Under the pieces are notes generated by a model that searched no databases, was not told the origin of the DNA, and worked only from the letters and a program-made list of their open reading frames with translations. 64,000 nt of DNA from Musa acuminata AAA Group (taxonomy: Eukaryota > Streptophyta > Magnoliopsida > Zingiberales > Musaceae): positions 1,564,001 through 1,628,000 of the forward strand of contig NC_088340.1 of the NCBI RefSeq assembly GCF_036884655.1, read 5' to 3'. Below are positions 44,926 through 57,700 of this stretch, one piece after another; within the stretch, counting starts at the first letter, position 1, and the number at the start of each line of letters is the position of its first letter. The position numbers were made by a program, and so were the translations under genes.

Positions 44926-45465
44926 ACTAACCTCCTCCTCCGCAGTTGCCGTCGCTCTCTTGGATCAGCTTCTTAATGAGTAAGACAAGGGAGAAAGAGA
45001 GGGCTATCGCCGTCGTCCTCCGTTCTTCCGAGCTTAACCCTTTGCCTCTGCAAGTCCAACTGCAAGACTCTTCTCACAGGAAGTGGAGCGGGGAGAGGAG
45101 GGCTGCAGCCGTGGAGGGCCGGATCTCTCAGCTTAACTATTATTACTACGACATGGGAACTCGAGCCGATGCACGTGGAGCCAAGCTATATGAATCCGAG
45201 AAGAACGCAGACATGTGCCCACCTCACACTGTGACTGGTCTGATGTTGAAGCGGACGAAGTGGCCCAGTGAAGCAGTCTGCGGTTGGGCTCTTTTGTTTT
45301 GAGGCCCAATTTAGCCCATTACTGTAACTCTCCAAGGTTGACACGTGCCAAGTTTGACCAGCGGCTGCCCCGCAACCTGTCCACCACCCCACAAGCCCAA
45401 ACGTAAACCGCCTTCGAAGCAATTGCCACCACCTCAGAGACGCAGGGACAGAGAGAGTACCTTTC
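44926..45465. promoter_or_regulatory. Shared upstream region of two divergent genes
   Basis: 540 bp separate the two ATGs, so both promoters must lie here or overlap. No clear TATA box was found for either gene. The sequence ttgacacgtgcc near 45339 contains an ACGTG core (G-box or ABRE-like), closer to the seipin gene. Confidence 0.45.
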
Positions 45466-46798
45466 ATGGACGGAGAAACCCACCACCATGTCAGACCCCG
45501 TCGGCGAGCGCTTCTCTCGGCCGTCACTCCTCCTTCGTCATCGACGGTAGAAGATACCAAGTACAAGGAGGACGACTACAGCGATGACCAGCTCCTCACG
45601 GTTCCGGCCGGTTGGATGATAAAGCTGGTGGCGATCCAGGTGGAGCTCATCACCTCCTGCTTCCTCTCCCTCATCGCTCCCTTCCTCTACCTCTACTTCC
45701 AGTCCCAAGCCGTCCCCTCCCGCTTCGCCCACGGTGTCACCGCCCTCCTCCGCCGGCTCACCTTCGGCATCCTCGGCGCCGTCTGCGCCATGGTCATCCT
45801 CCTCGCCGTTATGGTCGTTTCTGTTCTCCTCGGCGTCGGACTGGCCCGGCTGTGTGTGGAGGAGCCGGTGTTGCTGCGCCAGCCGTTGCACTTCGACTAC
45901 ACCCAGGTCCATCCGAACGCCACGGTGGCTCTGCGAGGCGCATGGCGTAGAGGAAGGGCAGTGCCGGCCGGGCACTCAGTAAGTGTCTCCATCATGCTCC
46001 TCTTGCCGGAATCCGATCACAATCTCCGGATCGGTGTCTTCCAGGTGAATCCAACTCGACAGCCTTGTGAATCGTTGTGGATTTTCCCCCCAAATATCGG
46101 TGAATTTTTCTTCTCAGGTGCATGCCGAGGTCACCTCATCCACTGGGAACGTAATAGCGACGTCCAGCCAGCCATGCATGCTGCGGTTTCAAAGCCATCC
46201 TGTGCGACTGATGCGAACGTTCGTGATGGGCTTCCCTCTTCTGCTGGGTATCAGTAGCGAGAGCCAGAGAGTAGCCATAGAGATGCTGGGATACAAGGAA
46301 ACCAGGACGAGAAGTGAGATGGTGAGGGTGAAGCTGAAACCCAGAGCCGGAACCACTGAGCTGCCACAACTGTATGACGCGGAGGTCTTCATGAAGTCAC
46401 AGCTGCCATGGGCAAAAGAAGTGGCCCATAACTGGAAGTGGACGTTCTATGTCTGGACTACGCTTTACATGTACATACTTCTTTTGATCCTCCTGGTTTG
46501 CTGCTTCAAGCCATTTGTCATGCCGAGGCTGAGACGCTACGGAGCTGGGGGGCTTGCGGAGGTCAAGAAGGATTCCATGGATGATCACAGAATCGAGAGA
46601 GAGATGTCGGATAAAAGGCTTTCCGACGCACTGAGAGCATTGCGTCAGAGGGGCAAATGGAAGGCGCTGCTGCGACCGGAACTCGTCGAGGGCGCCGCCT
46701 CAAGCGTCGCCGGAGGGGAGGCGATGGCGGCGAGCGAGGTTATCGATGACTCTGGGGATTTCGCGGCTTCGGAATCCTCCGAGTGCGTCGGGGGATAG
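45466..46798 (+). CDS. Seipin-1-like lipid-droplet assembly protein
   Basis: Two exons (45466-46044 and 46118-46798) join in phase to 419 residues. Seipin is an ER membrane protein at ER-lipid droplet contacts that shapes droplet formation. The sequence has a hydrophobic segment at about residues 55-80 (VELITSCFLSLIAPFLYLYF), another at about 98-125 (GILGAVCAMVILLAVMVVSV), and the luminal fold with LHFDYTQVHPNATV, SVSIMLLLPESDHN and IGVFQVHAEV. A C-terminal membrane helix (WTTLYMYILLLILLVCCF) comes before a charged cytosolic tail. The intron sits right after VFQ. Arabidopsis SEIPIN2 and 3 have a long N-terminal extension, which is absent here, so the SEIPIN1 class fits best. The start at 45466 has two further in-frame ATG codons downstream before the first membrane segment. 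Confidence 0.9.
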
Positions 46799-48734
46799 TT
46801 TGGCTCAGAGAGATGGATGCAATCGTCAATGCGAGCATGTTTGTATGTGGCCTGTGTGGACTTCATGTTCTCAACCATTGTGAATTGAACCTTTCTCTGT
46901 TGTGTTCTGTGATCCTTGAAGAAAGGATGCGTCGCCTTTGAAAGTCTTCGCATGGCTCCGGGATTTCGAATAACAATGGTTGAATGTATCAAATATATGG
47001 AAGATATGAAACAGTGCTAGATGTACATCTTAGGACACGATCTCTGCCGCGTCAACCCGAGCCCGGGGAAGACTCGATGTCACGTCGGATGTGCCATCAG
47101 AAATTCGAGATAACAGTTATCCTCTTCCCGCGTCATGTGGCGTCGTGCCGACCAGCATTGTCACGACAAGGATCGCCAGTATTGTCATAACAAGGACCAC
47201 TCCGAGAAGCTCGGGATAGCACTGCATGACGTCATCCCGCATATCCTGGGCGGCGGACGCCTGAAGGTACACCCACCGCCCAAGGGGTCAATCGCCACGC
47301 AAAGACCATGTACGATCGACCCCCATGAGCTATGATAAAAACCCCTTGCCAACATCTGACAAGGGGCATCTGGAATATTAATAGACCACTGACTCGTGCT
47401 TTGGAGGGGTATAAGTCGGGATCCCCCCTCCCATCTCAACCTAGGCTTGTGCGTAGGAATCCGGTGGCGACAAAGGTGGACGAGCTCGTGGAAGAGGCGC
47501 ATCCCCACCAAAATCGAACTTAACCCGATCAAGCAAAACCTTCGTCCCCAAGATGGTCTTGGACATCGCCAATCAGACCAAGCCATACCCATCACGCGAC
47601 CACGACCATAGGTTCATGAAACAAATGTTAAGACATCATCAGTCAAAATTTTAATTATAGAAGTAAAAGTTATGAGGAGAGGATGAAAGAAGAAGACAAT
47701 GATTATCTCCCATCGATCTATCCACGTGAATAGACTCTAAAGAAATTTACCCAATATGGTTGATCGATTTGATGGCCCATATAGGTTAAAAAAAATTGAT
47801 CGAGAGATGTGAGCATTTCGAGCAGAAACAGGTCTCCTCCGCCCATAAGGTGGGTCCCTCAATCTTGTCGTAACAATTCAAGCAGCTTTCTCTGTAAATC
47901 TATGTGTCCCTAGGCCCTCCTCTCAATAGATGGAGCAGAGAAAAGACCAAGATTGTTAGAGGTGGTTGAGGGTTGCCTCCCTATAGAATATTCTATCCTT
48001 TTATACCCAGATATAAAAGCTTATTTTTAGCGTAATGGAAGGGAGATCATTTTTCACTACTCGCGACCATACACACCTACATCGAGTTACTAACTTGGGC
48101 ATTAGAGGATCGAGTCAAGAAATCTCTCTCAACCTTAGTGTTCATACAGGTGACATTTCATGAGTTTAATATTTTCACATGGATACATTTTGAATAACCT
48201 TACACATACGAGTCTAGACTATGTCGAGTTGATTAGGACATCAATAAACTCTTCCCATAACACCAACCTTAAGATATAGTTTAAAGCCTTCAATTTTTAA
48301 GTATGATAAATATTATTTAGTGAAAATATTACCGATAGATTTTCAAATTAATAGGTTGTTTTAATAATATAATTTTCCTTAATAACTTAATTAAAATATT
48401 TTCTACGTTATTAAAGCGGATCAAGAGTTTAAATATTGTAAATGATCCTTTCAGTTTGATATATATCATGTATTTGAATCTAATGTCATGTTAAGTCTTA
48501 TGTATATATCTTTTTAAGACTAATAATAATAATCATCATCATCACCAACATTTAAATACTGGTATCTTCAATTTGAAGCCCACGTCGGCCCACTATTGAG
48601 CCTGGATTGGGCCCAAGATTGCTCGTGAGCTATTCCTCGGTTCCGAACGGCTTCCGAGAAGCCATTGGACCCGTCACCAGGTGACATCGACCTCCGCCCT
48701 CTCAGGCCTGCCCCTTCTCTAACGACCACCACCA
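46799..48734. other. Intergenic region with a GC-rich LTR-like remnant
   Basis: Directly after seipin comes AT-neutral 3' sequence to about 47020. A GC-rich island follows (47030-47600), then AT-rich, T/A-biased DNA to about 48560, and then the GC-rich promoter of the next gene. The AT-rich part holds no gene that I can support. Confidence 0.5.
47030..47640 (+). mobile_element. Probable LTR or TRIM-type retroelement remnant
   Basis: The island has the usual plant LTR landscape: GC-rich, CpG- and acgtca-rich U3-like sequence, ctatgataaaaacccc near 47333 as a TATA-like box, a short leader, and gaacttaaccc/gatcaagc towards the end. No coding domain is present. Terminal TG/CA and a target duplication were not established. 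It does not match the Tat LTRs at 11.8 or 23.7 kb by eye. Confidence 0.4.
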
Positions 48735-51700
48735 ATGGACCACGGATCGGCCGAAGGTGACGAGGAAGACTGGAGTTTCATCACCAATTCCTTCGCCGCC
48801 GTTGCTGCCACCGCCGCCGCCACAAAACCTCCGTCGCAACCTCAACCTCACGACGGTCAAACTGCCCTCGGCTACGAGTCTCCCGGCACCCCCACCCCCA
48901 CCGTCGCCGCAGACCCGATCTCCTTCCGCCGCCTCAGCCTCGACAACCCCCCTCCCACCGCCGCCGCGACCAGTCGTTCCTATGCCTTCCCCCAGCCCAA
49001 CCTCCCTCATCCTATTCCGCCCCTGTCCGACAGAGGCGCCCATGGCCCGCCTCCTTCGGCTCCCCGTCTCTCTGGCTCCCTCTCTGAATTCACCGGCATG
49101 GCCGTCCGACATGGCATATTTCGACCCCCTACCCGGGCCCCCGTTCACCCGGGGACGCCACCATCGATCGAATTGAGGCCCCACCCCCTCCGGGAGACTC
49201 AGGTTGGGTGCTTTATCCGGACGATCGCCGGATCCACGTCGCAGATCTGGGCGGGAACGGAGAATGGCGTTCGGGTCTGGAACCTTTCCGATGTGTTTGA
49301 GGGGTTTGGACGCGGTGGTTTTGCTTCGTGGAAGCCAGGAAGGGGAGATGAGGAGAGCGCGCCGTTCAGGGAGTCATCTTTTACATACCCGACGATCTGC
49401 TTGGTGGTTGATTCGGATCGTGGGTTTGTGTGGAGTGGTCACAAGGATGGGAGGATTCGGATTTGGAGAGTGGAGCAGCCTGAGTCAAATAATTCGGCAC
49501 CAGAGAGAGGAAATCTTGCAGAATGCCTCTCGTGGCAGGCACATCGATCACCTGTTCTCTCGATGGCCATAACTTCACATGGTGACCGTCATTCACAAAC
49601 CTTCATCTTTCTTGTTCCCTTTTTTTCTTGCTGACGTGCATTAACCTCTCTTTCCATCAAGAATCAAGAATAACTAGGACTGGCTTTTCATTCACTGATT
49701 TGCATCTTTATTGTTTTTATTTTGTGACAAAGGTATCCGAGTGGTAATCCAAATGTCTTTACAGTTTTAGTTCCCTTTCGGTGAGCTAGTCATATCTAAG
49801 AAGTCGATGGTGGAGTGGTCAATGCGGCCATTCATCTTTTTGTCAGTGTAACTGATGAATGCCTCCTTTGGAGTGACCATAGTAACTTGCTTAACTCTTT
49901 GAGGCATGCCTGTAGTGGAGTGGTCAGAGGTTTGACCTCTCTCCAATTCTGGTTCACTTGTTGTGATGCTCAATTTTGATAATGTTCATGAAATAATATG
50001 ATTTATGCTAATGTTCATTTATATATTTAGTTATTGTCCTACTTAGTATAGAACTTTTAGTTCCGATGTCTGCCACTAGAACAATCCCAGCTAGGCTCTT
50101 ATTAATCAAAAAAGTGTTATCAACAATTCAGCATATAATATCTATCATGGAAATTTATCTTGGTAACTGAATTGTATGTAATGTTTATGACCCAGTGTTA
50201 CCATTAGAAACCACTTCTCCATTGTTCCTCTTTAGCCACGGAGGTCTTTATTTTGACATCGCTCCTGACTCTGTTTCCTATTGTCTCACAGAAATTTCCT
50301 TTTAGTGATGGACTTGAATATTATTCTTTGATAAGTGGATGATGCTTTATACCACCACTGATCTTATTGCAGTGGCTCCTCCCATGAGGCCTAATTGTGA
50401 TAGAATGATGGCAGGTTACCACCAAAGGTGAGGTTAGCTATGGATGAGGTGCATAGCTGCTATTAAACTCATTGCATTTCATTTATTGTAGTGATTAGTG
50501 TTGGAGAAAAAAATAAGGAAAAAAACCTTGATATATCTTAAATGTGCCAATCAAAACATATCAATTTCAGTTAGTACACACAAGATGTAGAATACTGTAT
50601 TAAGACTCATTGGTACCCCTGTTATGCCTGTTGATAAACACTTGGATTGGTACAACATGGGAAATAGAAATTTGGTTGGCATTAGACATTGTGGTTGTTA
50701 TTTGTATTGCTACTGCCATTCGGTTGCTAGATCTTTGATGTATTATGTGATTGATGCCTTCTAGGCTTAAAAGAATTAGGAAAATAATAAGATTTTATGA
50801 TGTTATAGTGGTAAGGTGAGGTGCATAAAACCAAGAATTACAAGACAAAGAAATCATATACTAAGTGAGTCATGTTAGTTGCAATGTCAAAAGGTCAGTG
50901 TAACTGGAAATTAGCCGAGATGCTATCGGCATTTAGCTATAGATTTTAAGGGGAAGAGACTGGTGAAAGGTTCTTCTTCATATTGAAAGGCAAGGAAATC
51001 AATGTTGAAGGTCTAAGTTTGTGCTGATGGAACTTGTGATGAAGTTTTACTGAATATAACAAAGAAAAGACATAGATGTCAAATTAGATAATTTTAACAG
51101 AGAAGTATCTACAAGCACAAGGCATGAGGCCATGAAATCACATACTTATACAGTTAGATCGCATGACACAACAAGTGACTATCATAAACAAAACATGAAG
51201 TTGAAGTAGCACATGCTTGGCATTTGACAATTGACTAGGGCCATCTTAGACCATGCTATACTAATGCAACGAGGGCTGAAATTGAAACATATATTGTCTT
51301 TTTATTTTTATTTTTTGGAATGTACTTCTATTACAATTTATTGTCAAAGCTATTCGTTTCTTTTATACATTTGAATTGAAGTAGTAGTGTTACTTGCTTC
51401 AAATACTTAAGAATGAGGCACTCTATTTAAAATGAATTGTGAAATAATTGTTTTGGTTTCTTACTGGAAGAAACATTGGGTTGTTAGATGTGTATGATGA
51501 ATATATAGTTTGACTCAGTTGTGGTGCCAAAAGGAGAATTTTGTTATAATTCGCTAGATTACATGATGTTGTAGTTGGATCCTGATGTCAGGGAAAATTT
51601 TAGTTAGAAGCGATTCTATATTTGGTTAATTTATCATATTGAATGTTATTGCTGCTTCCATATCCATGGGATGTGAAGAAGGAACTGTAACTTCTATGGC

Positions 51701-54700
51701 ACTTAGCTCTCTGATTCAATTTGAAATAGCTAGCAGAGGTTCTAGATAGTTGATTGCTAAACTATCAATTGACATTTTAAAAGTTGATTTTTTTGTATTC
51801 AATCTTCTTTTTAAAATCTTCAGCTAACATTATAAGTTATTGAATTCAAAGATACTAGATTAAGTGTTCACATACTGTTTGGTAGAAAACATTGGCTTTT
51901 CTTCAGGAAGAAAATTTATTTTCACAGTTAAGACTTCCAGTAATATCTGTTTGAAACTTGAAAGCTATGCAGCAAAGATTGAATCAAAATTTAAAATTTC
52001 TGAACATGTAGGTTGTAATTCTCTGCCATATTTTGCAGTGTAACTTATTTTGCATTATAGCAGCCAATGCGCATTGATTGAACCATATAACCAAGCAAAG
52101 TAGTGTTAGAAGGATCAAGGTTTAAATTGCATAAATGAGGCAAATAACTTATCTATCATACATGAGATATTAAATTAGATGCCTTCTACTTATATTCATA
52201 AATCACTAATCAATATAGTACATTCCTCTTTAGCTTTTCTTTTTTTATGTTTGTAAACTGATTTTCCATTTAGATATCTGTAATTTTCTGGCCAAATTAA
52301 TCTATATGCCCTTCATTTTTACTATCTCATAAAGCATGGACTCAGTGTCCATTTATTTGTTTCTAGTTGTCATTGTTGGTCTCTTGCATTTCTGTTTTTT
52401 TGCCTGAAATAGACCAAAAAGTAAGTTACTGGTAGAGCTAGCATGTCAAACATATCCAAGTCCATAATAAATAAGAATCTATGCATTACTTCCTCTGGTA
52501 TGTCAGGGCATATAGCTTCTTTTTTAGACTGTAAGCATGGAGCATCTTTTATAAACTAGTACTTTTTCTTTACTGCAGTTCACACATGTATCTTATTGTA
52601 CATGTAACATGTTTTAGTAGTGAATACCATTGGTACAAATGTAGATATGATAGTCCATTATGCTTTGTAAAGTTCCTTAATTTAGCTACTAATTGGATAT
52701 GCTCTTGTTAGGTGTATCATTGTCTCCTCCAGTTCTGTTTTTGGTTTATGTGATCCAACAATTCATCATTGGTGAATCGTTCAGTTGGACAGGGACTAAT
52801 CTGATGCTGTTGCTCTAACTTTTGATGAAATCTAGGTGAACTTTGGTCTGGCACTGAAGGTGGAGTGATAAAAGCCTGGTCTTGTAAAGCCATCTATAAA
52901 TGTTTCACTCTTAGGAAGGATGAAAGACATATGGCTTCTCTTTTAATTGAAAGATCTTCTGTTGATCTCCGAAGCCTGGTAACTGTTGGAGGAGTGTGTT
53001 CCTTGCCTACTGCAGATATCAGATATTTACTGTCTGATAATTTCTCTTCAAAAGTTTGGAGCTCGAGCTGCCTTTTATTTGCACTTTGGTATAACTTTAA
53101 TAGAATTTCTTGCAATTAGAAACCCAAAATAGGAGTTAGTTCACGAATGGTGCTCTTAATCCTGCAATTATTCTCTTGTTTGACTTTGCAGGGATTCACA
53201 TACAAAGGAACTTCTGAAAGTCTTCAACATAGATGGTCAGGTTGAGACTAGGTTTGACACATTCCAAGTCCAAGATTCACATGAAGAGGGTGATGCCAAG
53301 ATGAACTTTTTGTCTACCTCAAAAAAGGCTATTAGCTTCCTCCAGCGTTCACGACATGCACTTTTGGAAGCTGCTGATGCTGTTAAGAAAGCTGCAGTCA
53401 AGGGGGCATTTGGTGATGATTGTCGCAGAATGGAAGCATTAACAATATCTGTGGATGGAATGATCTGGACTGGATGTGCAAATGGTCTACTCATTCAGTG
53501 GGATGGATATGGCCATCGATTACGTGAAGTTCAACATCATTCATCTTCCATTCAGTGTCTTTGTACCTTTGGAACAAGATTGTGGGTTGGCTATATGGAT
53601 GGCATGATGCAGGTGATGAATCTCGAGGGAAAATTGCTTGGAGGATGGATTGCTCATAGTAGCCCAATAATAAACATGGCTGTTGTGGGTCCTTATATCT
53701 TTACATTGGCTAATCATGGTGGCATTCGTGGATGGTATGTGACATCTCCAGGACCTCTTGACAGTGTACTGCAATTGGAGCTAACTAATAATAATGCATC
53801 ATATACGAGACTAGCAAACCTTAGAATTTTGGCTGGTAGTTGGAATGTTGGACAAGAAAGAGCATATAATGATTCACTTATGAGTTGGCTTGGTAGTGCA
53901 ACACCAGAAGTTGGACTCATTGTTGTTGGGTTGCAGGAGGTGGAAATGGGTGCTGGGTTTCTTGCGATGGCTGCGGCAAAAGAAACTGTAAGAGTGAAAC
54001 TGTCAATCATTTATTGATAGTCCACTGAGTTTTCTGATTTTATAATAGATACAAAAGCCTTGGTAATATACTGATTGTCAACTGTTGGGCTTTTATTCTC
54101 AATAGTACCTAGCCAATGGTAAATCTCTCTAGCGCCTTTCTCTTCATTCTCATGTGTCATTCATGTCTCTTCACCCCTGTTCTTTGAGGTTATATCAACT
54201 CTTCACCCTGAGCTTTAAGCCCTCTCTTAGAGAAGTAAACTTCTCTATATGCTGAATTGTTTTTCACAGTGTTGTTGATTTTAGGATTCTTGATATTTTC
54301 ATCATTTGTTATATCATTCTTTTGATAATTTTAGCAAATTTCACCTAACAAATTATGTTTGAGGTGCGTTCCATTTTTAACAACAAAAGATTCTAATGAA
54401 GTGCTACTAAGTTGAGAGCTGTTTCTCTTTTATCCATGCTCCAATCTGTTAACTGTATTGAATGCATGCACTAAAGGCTTAGAACATATCAAATAAAGTT
54501 GTATTGATGATTTTATATGCCGATGGCTTGCTCTTTTCTAGCTTCAATGGTTCATGCCATTGCCACATCAGAGGTAAGAGGGACACAGGAGGACTCCAAC
54601 GTTAGCTGAATATATGCAGTTTATTACTGGGTTCTGTTGCCAGCCTACTTGTTAAAACATTTGATGATTGCATTATTCCCCTCAGTTTGCATAGTTAGTT

Positions 54701-57700
54701 TTTTTACTTCTTTAAAATAAATTGTGATATATTGTTTCTTGCACTATTTTGGTGCATTGTTGTGTACTAATTCATGGCGATACTAAATATGGTTTGCAAA
54801 GATATGATTGGCAAAGATATGTTTGGGATCCTTCTAAAAGTGAATTACTTGTCTTGAATTTTGTATGAACAAGCATATCTTAGTTTTTAATTTTCATGTA
54901 GCTAGTTGAGTGCAGCATGTTAATCATGTGAAATAATATCTCAATGTGAGCATACTGACTTTAGGTAGGGCTTGAGGGTAGTGCTAATGGGCATTGGTGG
55001 CTGGATGCCATTGGAAAGGTCCTGGTTGAAGGAACTCTTTTTGAGCGCATTGGTTCCAGACAACTTGCTGGGTTACTCATTGCTATATGGTAATTTCCTT
55101 TCAGCTGAGCAGTTTAAGTTTTTCCTTTTTTTTATTTTCTTGGTTGCAAGTAAATCCCAGACAGAAGCTATGTTTATTTTGTAGATCACAATATTATACA
55201 TCTTTTTCTCAGGGCTAGAAAGAGTCTTAGGCCATTCATTGGTGATGTTGATGCAGCAGCTGTACCATGTGGCTTTGGGCATGCAATTGGAAACAAGGTA
55301 CTTTCTTGAGAAAGATCATTTCTTGTAATGAAATTATAAAATCTTCTGCTTTATTTGGAAAGAAGTTGTTGAATCAAAATTGATAGTATATAAGAAAATT
55401 ATTGTCAAGTGTAATGAAAAAACCTTTTCTAAAACGAATAATTCATTCTGAACGAATAATTCATAACAATACCTGATGCTCCCAAATTTTCGAAAAGGAA
55501 GAATGAGGTTTCTAACAATCAAGGTTTTAGATCTCTACCATACCAGTCAGTATGGTTACTGGTCTAAGCACGTACCAATATCAGAACATACAGCTTGATA
55601 TTGGTACAATATCATTTATTTTAATTTGTATCAATTATTAAATGATAGAGTGATACAAATCTTATTCAATAATGTCAGGCAGTACAAGTCAGTTTACTTG
55701 GTATGCCAGTACTATACCAGTCTGTTAGGTTATTGAAATTGATATCAGATCAAGATTTGAATGCTTGCTAACAATCATACTGCATTTAGACATTCTGGAA
55801 GTGCTAGATGTTTACTTTTGCTATTGCCAAGCTGAGACAAATAAAAAAAGAATTCTGTTCCCTGAGTTTTCTTTAGTGGCTGATCCCAATCTGAATTTTG
55901 ATTTTAATGTTCATACACTGCTATTGTGTGTTGGAAGCCAGTATATTCAATTTGTCCAAAAACCCTAAAGGATAATAAACAAATACTTATTTAATTACTT
56001 ATATTTTATGATATATTGAAGCAACTGTCATCAGTGCATGTAAATCTGGATAAAGGAAATTTATGAGAACCAAAGATGACACAACATCAAGCAGCTATCT
56101 GATGCATATACTTTTGCAGAAAGTAATCTAGGTTGTAATAATTACTTAAATCCTGATGTCTGTTGATAGTGATAAGGTTGGACTCGTCAAAGCACAGCAG
56201 ATAAGGTTTTGTTTGATGCTGTCTGTACCAACGTTAACATAATTTTAGTTAGGTTATTGAAGTCAGTTTTGTGTTGCATCAGGTTCATTATTTGTTCCTC
56301 TATTGGCATGATAGAAGTTTTTCATTTTTTATGCATGTGACCTCTTATTCCTTTTCTGGAAGGGGTAGGAACGATACAAGAGTCGGTAGGTTTGGTAAAC
56401 AGAAGACTAAAATTATCAATGACTTGTCTTTCCCATCTTTTACCAGGATGACTTTAAAATGGAATCCTCAAGATTGTAAGGAGCAAGGATCATTAACATT
56501 TCATTTATTGCAAAGTAAACAAGTCAAAAGGGTGGAAAACATAAAACACATTTCAAATAAAAACAGAAACAAAAAGTTCGATTCATTATTTTCATATAAA
56601 CCCGGGCACCATCCATCATTTGGATAAATTGTCCAAGTGATGAATCACAGATTATTGGAACCTCTTGTAGAACTTAAGCAGATTGGATGCCGTTTTTTCT
56701 ATGGTGTCACATTTACTGGAATGGGAACTCCTTTTTTCTCATGAAACTATTTAATGTACCATCTAATCTTCTGGTTTTTTTAACCAACAACTTTGAGATG
56801 TTTATAGCACAAATAACAGTAAGAATGTGCAGTTTGTTCTTTACTTTACCTTATTTTCTCTTTTTAACACAATAATTCATATGGACTTAGATTTTCCTAA
56901 TGTATGGAGTGTAATCTCTATACGTTGTAATTCTGTTTTGGCAGTAAATTTTTTTCTTTGTTATGGTCATTCTTTATTGAGTTAAAGAGGCTTTGCCTTT
57001 GAATGAATTGATATATTTTTTTACAGAGATTGTGGCATGTTATAGACTAATTTTTTTAAAGTACTTCTAAAATCTTTTGGTCATTGTCTTTCAAATACTG
57101 TCCTTTGTGATCTAAAGCTTTACTTGTATTTTCTAGTCTCTTTAACAATAATCCTTTTCTATATCTCAAGCTTTAGGTTATAGGCTGGTATAACTAATGT
57201 GTTAAAAATTGCTGACAGGGAGCTGTAGCTTTGAGGATGAGAATCTACGATCGGAAAATATGCTTTATTAACTGTCATTTCGCTGCACATTTGGAAGCAC
57301 TGAATCGGCGGAATGCTGATTTTGACCACATCTTCTGGACTATGACTTTCAGCCCATCTTCAAATGGACATAATACTGCTGCAGGTTTTGTATCAATGCT
57401 TGTCATATCATGCTTGTTCTTGCTTATTGGCGGGTCTACAATAGTTTGTCTGAGCAGCGGCAGTTGTAGCTGAATGTTATCGCTTGCTACAACTAACTCT
57501 AATGTTTAATCTTTTCCATACAGCCGGTGCTTCTTCTGTTTATCCGCATCGTGGAGGAAATGTATGTAATGGCATATTTGTCATATACTTCTATTTTCAA
57601 TTTAGATTCTGGTGTTAATATCATAGAGAAGCCATAACCTTGGTATTGCAGGCCAATATCGATAGAACACCTGAGTTATCAGAAGTGGATATGGTTGTAT

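Noticed and set aside
45538..45975. Minus-strand Glu/Gly-rich frame opposite seipin exon 1
   Set aside because: Mirror translation of the hydrophobic seipin segment; no domain.
49767..49973. Minus-strand 68-codon frame in intron 1 of the FRA3-type gene
   Set aside because: No recognisable family, no promoter, inside an intron of the opposite strand.
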